This document shows positions 32,197 through 42,445 of a stretch of DNA of 64,000 nt, piece after piece. Under the pieces are notes generated by a model. It was not told the DNA's origin. It made no database searches and was given only the letters and a program-made list of their open reading frames with translations. Source of the stretch: Bryopsis sp. KO-2023 (taxonomy: Eukaryota > Chlorophyta > Ulvophyceae > Bryopsidales > Bryopsidaceae); NCBI GenBank assembly GCA_030272585.1, contig BSYQ01000012.1, forward strand, positions 2,666,001 to 2,730,000, given 5' to 3'. Each line of letters opens with the position of its first letter. Within the stretch, counting starts at the first letter, position 1. The position numbers were made by a program, and so were the translations under genes.

Positions 32197-33326
32197 ATCT
32201 AGAAAAAAAGGGGTGAAAAAAAGCTAAAAAAGATCTCAGCTAGGATGTGAATAAAAAAAAGCAAATTTTAAATGAGCTCACAGTAATGGGGAGAGAAATC
32301 ATATTTTAAGGCGTTGAAAAAGAAAGGAAAAGAAAAAAAAAACACTTGGGGGTGAAAAAAACAAAACAAAAAACAAATGGATGGAATGCAAATTGGGGGT
32401 GGGGAAGATAATCCTCCGCTACATGTTTTTATTTGGGTTGATTATGCTAATGGTGAAATTCATTTCGTCCTTATCTCTACTTCCAAGAAAAAGGGGGGGG
32501 ATATTGCTGACGGTGTTTTGGGGTTGATCACCAGAGTTCCGAAGAAATTTTTCACACATAACTATATGTTGTATTTTGGAAAACCAGCGCAGTTTTGCTG
32601 GAAGGGGGGGCTGTCATGATTCCTCAGAAAGGGGGAGAAGTGGCACATCTTTCTCAAGGATTATTCAAGTGTTCTATATATATATTTTGGTAATTGTTGT
32701 TTCACCAAACTGGTTGATTTGTAATGGTTGGATCCGTGGCATGTTGTGCGTCTGGTGTGGAAAGGATGGAAGTTTTCACATGAATTTTGGGTGCTATTTA
32801 TGGAGAGGCTGACCAGCATCTCCACAACATAATGTCTGATTGTAAATGGGAGGTGCATAGTCATTGCAGTTTGTGAGATTTTTAAAGGTAATAAGCCGGA
32901 TTGAAAAGTTTTTGCTGCTTTTCTTAGAATTGATGGCTGAGCTGGGTTTTCACATTGCATTTTCACATTGTTTGTCTCATTGCATCACCATTGAAATTAG
33001 GGACAGGAGCACTGGAAAACAGAAAGTGAGTGGAAAAAATACATCAGCTTCAAGTGTCACCACTTCAAATAATACTATTCGACAGACAACAGGTGGTAAT
33101 ATCAATTTCCAACACCACGAAACTTTAACTCTCACAACAATAGAAAATAAAAGTATTAAATTATAAAATGTTTTTGAATATAAATGTGAATATTAACATT
33201 TTCTTCTCGAGGAAAACGAATGCACATCAAGTAAACTCATAGAAACCTCTCGTGTGATAAGTAATCGTCCTATACTCGTACAATAATGTTGGGGATTTAA
33301 GAGAGTAGCCAGCCTCATGGAAATGT
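32197..33326. other. 3' flank of LRR gene; no supported gene
   Basis: A-rich sequence after the stop, probably including the 3' untranslated region, then AT-rich intergenic DNA. Short frames only. Around 33265-33330 there is a dispersed block also found, in reverse, at 14310-14370. Confidence 0.45.
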
Positions 33327-33334
33327 GTTCGGAG

Positions 33335-33786
33335 TAGAGTTGTGCGCCAGCCCAAAAACACAGAACGAGTACGGGTTTTACAACGGAAACGGTCGCAAAG
33401 GGTACTCGTCGTTAAATTACGACGACCGAAATGGGCCGTTCCCGTTGTAAACCGTTGTGGCACGGGAACGGGTTAGAACGGCCCGTTCCAACCCGTTGTC
33501 GGTTTACTACGGTATACTTAGGTATAGTTACGGAACCCCCTAACCATTGTGATGTGGTGGTTTGAAGTGTTAGAACGTGTGGTTACAGTCTTAGAGGTCA
33601 TAGATTTGAATCTTGTTAGGTTCTTTCGGGTTTTCGGGTAGAGATGTGCGCCGTTGCAACGGGTTTCCGTGAAAACGGGTAACGGACTCGTTAACGGCGG
33701 CTTAAAACGGGAACGGGTTTTTCACAGCTTGTTCCCATTCCGTTACCTGTTTTCACGAAAACCCGTTCCAACGACGCACATCTCTA
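33335..33786. mobile_element. hAT-type nonautonomous element with 8-bp target duplication
   Basis: Flanked by GTTCGGAG on both sides (33327-33334 and 33787-33794). Termini TAGAGTTGTGCGCC (left) and, reversed, TAGAGATGTGCGTCG (right) are inverted repeats of hAT type. A second terminus-like sequence, TAGAGATGTGCGCCGTTGC, starts internally at 33639 and pairs with the right end to make a ~148-bp palindrome, so the element is either composite or a nested insertion. The interior holds a decayed tRNA-like module at about 33552-33622. No transposase. Confidence 0.85.
33552..33622 (+). repeat. Decayed tRNA-like module inside the hAT-type element
   Basis: TGGTTTGAAGTG, GTCTTAGAGGTC and GATTTGAATC align with the A-box, variable and B-box parts of the modules at 6301 and in the LTRs, and GTTCTTTCGGG follows. 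The central hairpin no longer pairs well. Confidence 0.45.
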
Positions 33787-33794
33787 GTTCGGAG

Positions 33795-34884
33795 CAGCAG
33801 TTTTTGCCCTTGGCCGTCGAATTTTGAAATCAAAACCAATTTCTCAATATATATGTTTTGATTAGCAATTTTATTTGTTTTTCTTTATTTTATTTACTAT
33901 TATTATATTTATTAAAATTAAAAGATTATATAAATGATTATAATGATTTAAAACCGAAGAAGGCAATTAGAGGATTCGAACGTCTAAATTTGTTCCGATA
34001 TCAGATTGTCTTTGTTTTACGAGAGAACCCGTAGGAAAAACAAACCCTCAAACAGATTTTTATAGAATCAAACTAAAAATAAAAATTAATGGAATAATGT
34101 TCCACACAGTCTGATTATGGAATAGATTGTTGTGAGGAAGTTAAACGATCGAGAGGAGGGAAAGGTTAGATTTTTGTGAGGAAGTTAGGTTACTGGAACA
34201 GACGTGAAACGACGCTTGACAAAAACTGGGGTCCCCAGTTATGGGAACGTATTTATCGGCAAGGAAACTCGGAACAATCTAACAGTGTAACTGATATGAA
34301 CCTGGTTCGGCTCAGGCCGAACAGGTCCCCAGTCAGACCCAGGAGCACTCGGTACGATTCCGTAGAATCGTATCGATGTGACTGACTCCCTGATGACTCA
34401 GACTCAGGACAGACAAGTCCTGGCCATTGATATGGCCGCGGGTCCTATCAAATCCACGGCTCAGATTCGCAGTACCACTCAGAGTTCCGCGTCCTGGAAC
34501 AGATGGTGCCATCTGTCCAGACCGCGTACCGCTGAGTACCTCATGCATTATAGTCGGTTAAGTGTCGTATGGGCAGAGAGCTTGAGACTCTCTGGACTAT
34601 ACAGCGTGGATTGTACACAGCCTCAGGTTACAGGCTGTCAGGCTGAACTAAATACTTATTCGGCCCAGACCTTCTTGTAAACAACTTGGACTCGAAGAAA
34701 GACTTAGTCTCCCTCTTCCTGAACTATTAAAAACAAGCATCTTTATATCAGACGAAGGTATCAACTGCCTTCTTTTTTTGAGCGAGGGTCTAACTCGAAA
34801 CCCGCTTGTCTCTAGCCAGACCGATCCAACGCTCGTCTCATGCATGAGTGGGATAATGGTCGACTTCACTGTACAATAAAATAA
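33795..34884. other. Unassigned repeat-like DNA
   Basis: 33830-33960 is very AT-rich. At 33963-34012 (-) is a degenerate copy of the D-arm-less tRNA-like hairpin. 34080-34870 has no coding frame; because it lies directly upstream of a retropepsin remnant it may be the leader and LTR of a degraded retrotransposon, but I found no second copy in the window to prove it. Confidence 0.35.
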
Positions 34885-35052
34885 TTAGCTCTTGTGGATT
34901 CCGGGGCTACAACAAATTTTTTAGACAAGACATTAGCAAAACAAATTGGATTGGTTATACATCCGCATACGGAGACGATGAAAGTAACGGATATGAATGA
35001 AACAAAGATTTTAGGGAAAGTTTATTTTCGGATGAAGTGCGGGCAAGGTTGA
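34885..35052 (+). pseudogene. Retropepsin fragment of a degraded LTR retrotransposon
   Basis: The + strand reads LALVDSGATTNFLDKTLAKQ and continues with a hydrophilic stretch to about 35052, ending in FRMKCGQG. DSGA-T-FLD is the active-site signature of Ty3/gypsy-type aspartic proteases. The rest of pol is absent. Its sequence differs clearly from the proteases of the two full elements in the window, so it is a third family. Confidence 0.65.
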
Positions 35053-36155
35053 GAGTAAAACTTTGACGGTTCAAGATCTTGTTGATCTTGAACGACTAAG
35101 GAATGCATGTGGGTATGCTGTTGAACTAAGATCTAGATTCGCCGATGGATTTGTGACTGTGGGCAGCGGTATGGTTGTTAGTGGTAACGCCATATGCGTG
35201 TGGACTCTAGTGTCTGCGAGGGGGCGTTTTTTTGGCGTCGGGGGTGACAGGCGGATGAGTCGTGGGCTTGTGTTCGTGAGGGGTGTTTTCTCTGCGGAGG
35301 ATGACGTTTCGAATACCCAGGTCGGGGTATATTATTGGGGATTGTTTTTGCTGTTGTTGTAAGGGTTTTGTTTAAAAGTTTTTTGAGACGGTTGGCTGTT
35401 GAAAGCCCCTATAATTGTGCGTGTTTGTGTCGACGCAACTCTGGGTGTCTCTCTCACTCGAAACCGATTCCCGAAACCGCCTGTCATTCCTTTTTCTGAT
35501 CTCGACGCCCCTATCCCAACATGATCACCGGGACGAAACTACAGCATGTTATTGATCCCAAACTTGATAGCACTTTTCCCTTGAACATAGGTTTTCTTGA
35601 AGGTGTGAACGAAAGGTGTGTGTGTTTTGCTTCTATTGTTCTATTGTTTCCCAATGGTGCTGATCCTAATTGATTTGCTCTTCACAATAAGGGTAAGGCC
35701 CCCGGATCATTGTTGCGATATGGTGATGGCCATTTGATGAGACGTTGGTCTGAGAACGTACCTGATTTTATTACCATGCATACTATCTTTGTACTATTGT
35801 GTTGGTGGTTTCTTTGGACGTTGTGGCAGGGTCATCAAAAGCGAACCCGCGGGTCCTTTGAAAAAACTTCGGGCGACACTTTTGAGGTGACTTGAAAGAG
35901 TGATTACAAAAAGACTTAACGTCGGTTAAGTACCGTAGCTTAGGGTGCTCTACTGATAAGGTGATTAACCTTAGGCGATGTGGTCGAGGGTGTGATTCAT
36001 CCGGAGCACAAGTGGTGGTGATAGTACATGTGTGGTGAGTGTTTGTGAATTAACCCCTAATGCTAGAGGGGGTAAGAGGAAGTGTTTCAGTACTAGATGT
36101 GAAGTACCACGTGGTACTCGAGTCTCACGTGTGATAAAAACACGGAAAGATAGAG
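35053..36155. other. No firm gene; one possible exon and a tRNA-like sequence
   Basis: An ATG at 35521 opens MITGTKLQHVIDPKLDSTFP and reaches a GTGTGT donor near 35615; no continuation was found. At 35930-36011 the + strand reads TAGCTTAGG..., a hairpin TAAGGT-GATTA-ACCTTA (35957-35973) and a T-arm-like GGGTGTGATTCATCC, resembling the tRNA-like modules elsewhere but with a longer D region. The remainder is unremarkable. Confidence 0.35.
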
Positions 36156-36326
36156 TGTAAACGGATGAGGGCTGAGGGTAGGTTGATTATACTTTAATAC
36201 GAGAAGAGTCGGGATGAGGGTTGAGGGAAGGTTGACTGTATGTTTGCGAGAGTCGGGAAAAGGGGTTTGGGGGTTTTGTTTGGGGAGACTTTTTAGCACG
36301 CTGTAAAAAATGTTGAAAAGTTTACA
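36156..36326 (+). repeat. 5' LTR of second retrotransposon (171 bp)
   Basis: Identical to 42271-42441. Unusually short for an autonomous-type element. The gag start codon used by the long frame (36310-36312) lies inside this LTR. Confidence 0.93.
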
Positions 36327-38166
36327 TGGTTTCGGAGCAAGATGGTGGTGTATCGTGGGCGTGGGTGCGTTGGTGCTGATGCACATGGGGGCTCGAGGCA
36401 ACGAGGAAAGGGTGGCGGTGGTTGGTGCGAAGGCGATAAGAATGCTGGAGGTGGAGGTAAAGCAGCTGGAGGCAACGGAGAGGGTTTTGCTGGAGGAACT
36501 GGCGATATGCCGCAAGGATAAGGAGTGGTGGAAGAGGTGGAAACGACGGACGCGGAAAGTATGGGAGAACAGGGAGTACTACAGGGAGAGGGGTTGGTGG
36601 TCGGCTCTGGGATTGGTCTGGGGCGACGAGGATGAGTTAGTGGGCGTGACTGGAGACGAGGCGTGTGGCGCGACCGGTGACGATTTGGAGCAAGCGATGG
36701 GGGAGCCCGGTGGGGATGCCCGAGGTGCTGACGAAGGTCAAAGGTGTGAGGGGAGTAAGGGTGGCAGGGATTGCGCCAGTTGTTGGTGCTGTATAAATGG
36801 GAGGATTAGTAGGACATGGAAACAAGTGGCAGGGAGTCTCAGGGAGTGGTGGAGCGCACCCAGTGCGATCTGGAGGGAGAGTGTGGGAAGGATGCAAGGA
36901 GTGGAGGGGATACTCAAGGGAGGACTGTGGGTTGGAGTGGTGTTAGTACTGAATCTGAGCCTTTGGATGGCGTACGAGTTGGCACATATAGTGAAGGTAA
37001 TGGGAAAACTGCCAATGTTCCGTTTGTTGGGAGACCTGTGGAATTTTCTGAACACTATGTTCGGGAACCTGACAAAAGGAGGAGCTCTGGAAGAGAGAAG
37101 GGGGAAAGAAGAGAGCAAACTATTGGAGGAGATTAAGGAATTAAAGGCTGGGTTAAAGGTGCAAGAGTTGAGAATGGAAGCTGAGAGATTGAAGACTCAG
37201 AGGGAGAAACTGTTGGATCTAGGGGAGGTAAAAGAGTCAGGGCAGAAAAGGGGGGAGGAGGAGAGACAGGGACCTGGTTTGGGGGGGTGGAAATGCGCGC
37301 AAAGTGCTTTGGAGAGCAGGGGAAATGTGGGGCAGCCAGGGTGGAGGGGGAGATCTAGGAGCCCTGCAAGAAGCGTAGGAGCACCCGGCAGAATTCTGGA
37401 GGTCCCAAGGGAAGCGGCACGTGACAGGGGGCGTTCTATGTCACCACTACGTGGTAGGTGGAGTGAGGAGACAAGTGATGATGCAACAGGGCATTTGTTG
37501 TGCAGAAATTGTGGAAGGCGAGGACACAGCCTGATGGATTGTACCGAGAGGAAAAGGTGCACGTGGTGTGGGAGATTTGGACACATCAGACGGGAATGTA
37601 GAAAAAAACAGGCGGGAGAACCCAATACTTGGACCCCGCTGGCGAGTGTAGTGGTGGAAGGAGAGTACAGCCCAAGGACGGAAATCTCGGGACCGCTGGA
37701 GGGGGGCAGTGATACTGAAATCGATTTGGCTCCCAGAAAAAAATTGATGTATACTCCGCTGAAGGTAAATGGAATACAACAGAAACATTGCTTGGTAGAT
37801 ACAGGAGCAGAAGTTAATTTGTTACCCACTTCAGAGTGCGTGAGGTATGGGCTGGCATATGATAGGAGTGGGGGTGAGGACAGTGGGGACATCTTCGGAT
37901 TTAATGGGGCAGTTAGTAAGGTGTTAGGGAAAACAACGCTGAACACCGTCATGGGACTAGTGGTCGAGGGGAAGGATTTGGAATACTTGGTTACCGCAGA
38001 TGTGCAGACGCCGGTGATAGGAATAACGGGACTGAGTACTTTGGGGTTGACAGTGGATTGTGTTCGAGGGGAACTGAAGGAGAAAAGTAGTGGCCGGTGT
38101 GTGAAATGCAGCATGGTGAACATGGGATCAAACAATGCTAAGAACCGAGAAAGCCGGTTGGGGTAG
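36310..38166 (+). CDS. Gag-protease polyprotein of second retrotransposon, 618 aa
   Basis: Structural protein plus protease. The first ATG lies 17 nt before the end of the LTR, so the primer-binding site itself would be translated; a downstream ATG (36378) is an alternative start. There is a hydrophobic stretch near the N-terminus (CIVGVGALVLMHMG) and a stronger one near residues 195-225 (GLWVGVVLVLNLSLWMAYEL), which is unusual for Gag and suggests membrane association. Residues ~250-310 are Glu/Lys-rich coiled coil, then an Arg/Ser-rich region. Two CCHC knuckles follow (CRNCGRRGHSLMDC, CTWCGRFGHIRREC), then a retropepsin with CLVDTGAEVNLLP. The frame ends at TAG 38164-38166; pol continues in the -1 frame, which is open from about 38142. 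I see no canonical slippery heptamer in the overlap. Confidence 0.9.
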   Translation: MLKSLHGFGARWWCIVGVGALVLMHMGARGNEERVAVVGAKAIRMLEVEVKQLEATERVLLEELAICRKDKEWWKRWKRRTRKVWENREYYRERGWWSALGLVWGDEDELVGVTGDEACGATGDDLEQAMGEPGGDARGADEGQRCEGSKGGRDCASCWCCINGRISRTWKQVAGSLREWWSAPSAIWRESVGRMQGVEGILKGGLWVGVVLVLNLSLWMAYELAHIVKVMGKLPMFRLLGDLWNFLNTMFGNLTKGGALEERRGKEESKLLEEIKELKAGLKVQELRMEAERLKTQREKLLDLGEVKESGQKRGEEERQGPGLGGWKCAQSALESRGNVGQPGWRGRSRSPARSVGAPGRILEVPREAARDRGRSMSPLRGRWSEETSDDATGHLLCRNCGRRGHSLMDCTERKRCTWCGRFGHIRRECRKKQAGEPNTWTPLASVVVEGEYSPRTEISGPLEGGSDTEIDLAPRKKLMYTPLKVNGIQQKHCLVDTGAEVNLLPTSECVRYGLAYDRSGGEDSGDIFGFNGAVSKVLGKTTLNTVMGLVVEGKDLEYLVTADVQTPVIGITGLSTLGLTVDCVRGELKEKSSGRCVKCSMVNMGSNNAKNRESRLG

Positions 38167-39833
38167 GCAGAAATGTGATAGAACTGGAACAACTCTGGGA
38201 GGTGGATGTTAGGCCTGGTGTGGTTCGAGAAAGTGATCAGAGTTATGCAATCAGGGCTGGTAAACCAAAGGTAATAGGTCCATTGCAGTGGACAAGGATT
38301 TTTCTGCCATATAAGATAAGAGTGGGTGGGTCGTATACAGTTGTGTGTGCACTCCAAAGAAAAGGTTTGGTAACGGGGGTATCGGTAACCAAACAGGGTG
38401 GGATTAGGGTGGAAATTTGGAATTCGTCAAGGACTGCGGTCAGTCTTACTTCAAAAACAGTGTTAGTGCGAGTTTTGGGGAAGGGGGACATTTGGCTAAA
38501 ACAGTATGGAAAAAACAGGAGGATACAATGTGTTCAGCAAGACGTAGAGGGAATGTCCGAACAAGGTTTTGCTAAGTGGATTAGTGCAAAAGTCAGGAGC
38601 AAGTTCAAGGAAGTTGGAGATTTGAGCAAACATCCCCTAAATAGCAAGATGAGCGAATTAACGGTGAGACGGGATGAGGTAAAAGTGATAGAGCCAGAAG
38701 GGGGGGGAGGTCGAACAGAGTATAAGATGGAAGAAGTGGCCGATAGGGGAAAGGTGGATGATTTACTTCGACAATATTTAAGGATGGGTTACATCAGGAG
38801 GGCGTTGGTAGGTGAAAAACTGTTTTTGAGCCCTATCTTACCTATCAAAAAGGAATCGGGTGACTATTGGATCACCAATGATTATAGGGTGTTGAATTCT
38901 TATTTTGACACCAGCAACACAGTGCAAGTGGACACGTGGCGTAAGATAACGCAGGTTAGACGAGAGTGGAAGTTTTACACAAAAATAGATCTCAAAGATG
39001 CGTTTTTTTTCAGTGGGGATAGATAGGGATCTGCAGAGGTATTTTGGTTTTACTTGGGGTGAGGAGCGATTTGCCTGGACCAGGCTCCCACAGGGGTGGG
39101 CCTGGTCCAGTATATTTTTTTCAGAAAGGGTAGCACAAGTGGTAAGGGGGCTGGGGTGGATACAATATGCAGACGATTTAATCATAGGGGCGACATCAAA
39201 AAGGGATCTAGCTGTGAAGATATTGCAATTATTCAGTAGGTTGCAACAGTTTGGGATGAAAGTAAACACAGGAAAGATAAATTGGTGCTCCACTGAAACG
39301 AAGTTTATTGGGTATGAGATAAGTTCGGGGCATTGGTCATTGAGGGGGTACCTGCAAACACGGTTGAATGAGTTGGGACGAGTGGAAAAATGCAGGGATT
39401 TAGAAAGAATAGTGGGTATTATAGCGTATGCGCGGCGTGCCATACCGAATGTGGAGAGGTATTTATCCCCTCTCAGGAGTGCATTAAAGATGGCCAAGAA
39501 AGGAGAGGTGTGTTGGGAGCGAGTGAATACCCTGGTAAAAGAGGTAGTAGCAGTGGTGGTGAGTATGCAGAGGAAGATATCGTTGGCAGGGATGGACACA
39601 GCGGGTTATTTGTTGGAGACTGATTGGTCGGGATCACATGGTGGGTATATGTTATATGCGAGGTGTGGGGAGAAATTTTATCTTATTGACATGGGCAGTT
39701 GTGTGGTAAGGGAGGAAACGTCATCGTTTCTCGGAGAGATGAGGACTCTGTGTTGGGCGTTGAGGAGGACAAAGGGAATGAGAGGCGATATGCATACTGT
39801 AGTGAAATTCGATAATGCAGCGATAGTAGAGAG

Positions 39834-40807
39834 CAGACCTGGGCCTGACCGGACCGGCAGCGAAAAACCGGTCCGGTCCGGTCCAACCTGTCCATGGACC
39901 GGCTGACCTGTCCGGTCCAACGAAAAAACGCCGGTCCTTGCAAGACCGGACAGGTTGTGACCTGTCCGGTCCGGTCCACTCCGGTCCAGTCAACCTCGGA
40001 AATCTGCAGAAATCTGGACCGGTTTTCTGACAGATTTTCCGTTTTTAGACAAGTCACACCCACATTTCGCCTTTATTAGACCGGCGATGTGACCTGTCTA
40101 AAACCGGAACGACCCTGTCTTGACAGGGTCTCCGACCTGGAGCCTGTCTAGAACAGGTCGCACAATTAAGCACTTTTAACGTGCTAATTGTGTATCAATC
40201 GATTGAGACCTGATTCAATTGATTAAAGAACAAAGTATTATTTATTATATACATTTTTAATGCATGAATGACGTGAGCCAAGCCCACCAGCCACCGACTC
40301 CCTCTAGTCGGTGGCTGGTGGGCTTGGCTCACGTCATTCATGCATTAAAAATGTATATAATAAATAATACTTTGTTCTTTAATCAATTGAATCAGGTCTC
40401 AATCGATTAACACATTAAAAAGTGCTTAATTATGTGACCTGTTCTAGACAGGTGCCAGGTCGGTCTGGACAGGCGGCCCACCTGTCCAGACCGACTTGGA
40501 GTCGGTCTAAAACAGGTCATATTGGGCGTCACATCGGTCTAAAACAGGGTCACACCGGTCTAAAACAGGTCACACGAGTATGACCGTACTAGACAGGCGA
40601 CAACCTGTCTGGAAAGGTCAAATCCGGTCCAGAAAGGTCAAATCCGGTCTAGAAAAGGTGGCCTTTACTAGACCGGATTTGACTCTTCTTGGACCGGATT
40701 TGACCTTTCCAGACCGGATTTGACCTGTCTAAGAAAGGTCAAATCCGGTCCAGAAAGTGGTTGCCGGTCCGGTCCGGTCCGGTCCAACGGGTCGGCGCCC
40801 AGGTCTG
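39834..40807. mobile_element. hAT-type nonautonomous element nested in RNase H, with long internal foldback
   Basis: Flanked by GTAGAGAG on both sides (39826-39833 and 40808-40815), the 8-bp duplication typical of hAT transposition. Terminal inverted repeats are CAGACCTGGGC / GCCCAGGTCTG. The flanks fall in the same RNase H reading frame, so the host frame was intact before insertion. Inside, CCGGTCC motifs recur many times and the centre (about 40165-40435) is a nearly perfect inverted repeat with arms of ~120-130 bp around about 40300. No transposase ORF. Confidence 0.93.
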
Positions 40808-41425
40808 GTAGAGAGCCTACGCGAGGGCAAGATTGGCAGGTCTGATAAACGTGTGGTGAGGATACTCGGGTGGATATGGTCTAATGAGACACAAATGGAG
40901 TATAGCTTTGTGCCGGGCGAGCAAAATGTGGGTGCAGACCTATTGTCTCGCCCAGCAAGTGAAAAAAAGGAAAGGAGGAAAAAAAGGGGTGCAGGCAGAA
41001 AGGGGGCAGGAGTGTTGATGGCGAGCATGGGGGTGGAGGAGGAACAACGACGTGGGGATTTAATATGGAGGACGCATGGGCGCGGGCACTGGGGGGCCGA
41101 TAAAGTATATTGGGAGCTCCGAGAGAAGGGGCACATGGTAACAATGAGAGAGGTGAGGGAGTTGGTTAGGAAATGTCCAGTGTGTGCGAGATACAGGGAC
41201 AGGGTACCTCGAGTGCCATTACGACAACCCCCGGTAGCAAATACACCGGGGGAGGTATTATATTTAGATGCAGTGGGGCCAGTCCGTGTTGGACGAGGGG
41301 GGCTGAAACATATCATTTCAGTGATTGATTCGATCACTAGGATGACGTTGGCAGTGCCATGTAGGGATGTGAATGGTGAAAAGGTCGTGAAGACATTAAA
41401 CAAGTGGGTTGGGGAGTTTGTGATA

Positions 41426-41453
41426 GGGGCTCCCAGGCCCCGAGACACAAACA

Positions 41454-41488
<35 letters not shown>

Positions 41489-41589
41489 TCACTGGGAAGA
41501 TTAATTTTTACAGGAGGGCCCCCTGCCCTATAAAGCCTGTCGTACTCCCAATCGTACTACATAAACCCCTAAACCCGAGTTACTACTAT
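41426..41589. repeat. 164-bp insertion with (CA)n(GA)n tract in integrase
   Basis: Interrupts the integrase core between GTGATA and CAGTTTGG. It includes about eleven CA then about eight GA units (41449-41488) and ends with TAAACCCCTAAACCC-like sequence. Its length is not a multiple of three, so it shifts the frame. I could not find inverted ends or a target duplication, so the mechanism is open. Confidence 0.75.
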
Positions 41590-42270
41590 CAGTTTGGCAG
41601 GCCAAAAAAAATAGTGACAGATGGGGCCAGTTATATGGTGGGGGTTTGTGTGAGTGATTGGTGCAAGGGACATCAGGTGGAACATGTGGTAATAGCCCCG
41701 CATAGACATGAAAGTGTGGGAATAGTCGAACGGATGCAAAGGACACTCGTGGACAGGTTGAGGAAAATAACTTGGCACAGGGGGGGATCATGGACAGATC
41801 ATGTTGAGACCGCAATACAGGAGATGCGGAATAGCAGGAATGCGGTGACAGGGTGGAGCCCAGTGCGGTTATGGAACGAAGGCACTGAGGCAGATTTCCA
41901 GAAGGTCCGAGAGAAAGGGGTACGGCTACGAGAGTATCATAATTCAAGAAGGAAGGTGGTCCATCAGGATATTGAGGTAGGGGCCTGGGCGTGGGCGTTT
42001 GATGCAGTCGCAGCCACTGGGAAGGAGAATAGGTGGCAGCCCAAGTGGAAGGGGCCAGTCCGAGTATGTGAGCAGGTGAGCGACACGCTATGGCGTGTGG
42101 AAGAAGAAGTACCTCGAGTAGGACGAGGACGGAGGCCTACTTTGGTGTACCACAGGGATCATTTGCAAGTTGTGCGTGTTTAGTGGAGGGTAGGATATGT
42201 GGCAGGTTACGTTGGGGGGGGACACAAATCTATTTTGTGGTTAGTGACACAGTGGAAACAGGTGGGCCCA

Positions 42271-42441
42271 TGTAAACGGATGAGGGCTGAGGGTAGGTTG
42301 ATTATACTTTAATACGAGAAGAGTCGGGATGAGGGTTGAGGGAAGGTTGACTGTATGTTTGCGAGAGTCGGGAAAAGGGGTTTGGGGGTTTTGTTTGGGG
42401 AGACTTTTTAGCACGCTGTAAAAAATGTTGAAAAGTTTACA
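42271..42441 (+). repeat. 3' LTR of second retrotransposon (171 bp)
   Basis: Identical to 36156-36326. The sequence before it (AGTGGAAACAGGTGGGCCCA) is purine-rich but a weak polypurine tract. Confidence 0.93.
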
Positions 42442-42445
42442 AGAG

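Larger units (their letters stand above)
38142..42183 (+). pseudogene. Disrupted pol of second retrotransposon (RT, RNase H, integrase)
   Basis: Segment 1 (38142-~39005): connection region and RT fingers/palm start (IKKESGDYWITNDYRVLN, FYTKIDLKDAFF). A run of eight T then shifts the frame; seven would keep it. Segment 2 (~39005-39833): RT palm with LPQGWAWSSIFF and YADDLIIG, then RNase H (LLETDWSGSHGGYM, VKFDNAAIVES). A 974-bp hAT-type element follows. Segment 3 (40808-41425): end of RNase H (PGEQNVGADLLSRP), integrase zinc finger (HGRGHWGADKVYW, CPVCARY) and start of the core (YLDAVGPV, VIDSITRMTLAV). A 164-bp insertion shifts the frame. Segment 4 (41590-42183): rest of integrase (GRPKKIVTDGASYMV, ESVGIVERMQRTL) and C-terminal region. 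Not translatable as one protein. Confidence 0.88.
36156..42441 (+). mobile_element. Second LTR retrotransposon (gag-pro / pol), disrupted
   Basis: Bounded by identical 171-bp LTRs (36156-36326 and 42271-42441) whose ends TGTAAAC and GTTTACA are perfect inverted repeats, flanked by AGAG on both sides (36152-36155 and 42442-42445), consistent with a 4-bp target duplication. A primer-binding site TGGTTTCGGAGC directly follows the left LTR. Order is Gag with two zinc knuckles, protease, RT (YADD), RNase H, integrase, the Ty3/gypsy order. Pol is interrupted by one extra T in a T run near 39003-39010, a 974-bp hAT-type insertion at 39834-40807, and a 164-bp insertion at 41426-41589. No chromodomain is visible. 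The sequence is unlike the chromovirus at 4637. Confidence 0.93.

Noticed and set aside
36041-36041. CRISPR array, bacterial operon or riboswitch anywhere in the window
   Set aside because: Introns, LTR elements and Mediator show eukaryotic nuclear DNA; no regularly spaced repeats or bacterial signals were seen.
37197-38357. 386-codon open frame on the - strand
   Set aside because: It is exactly antisense to the Gag-protease and pol start of the second retrotransposon; Ser/Pro/Thr-rich composition follows from the purine-rich sense strand.
39678-40079. Frames rich in Asp-Arg-Thr-Gly on both strands
   Set aside because: They are translations of CCGGTCC repeats in the hAT-type element, which interrupts the RNase H frame.
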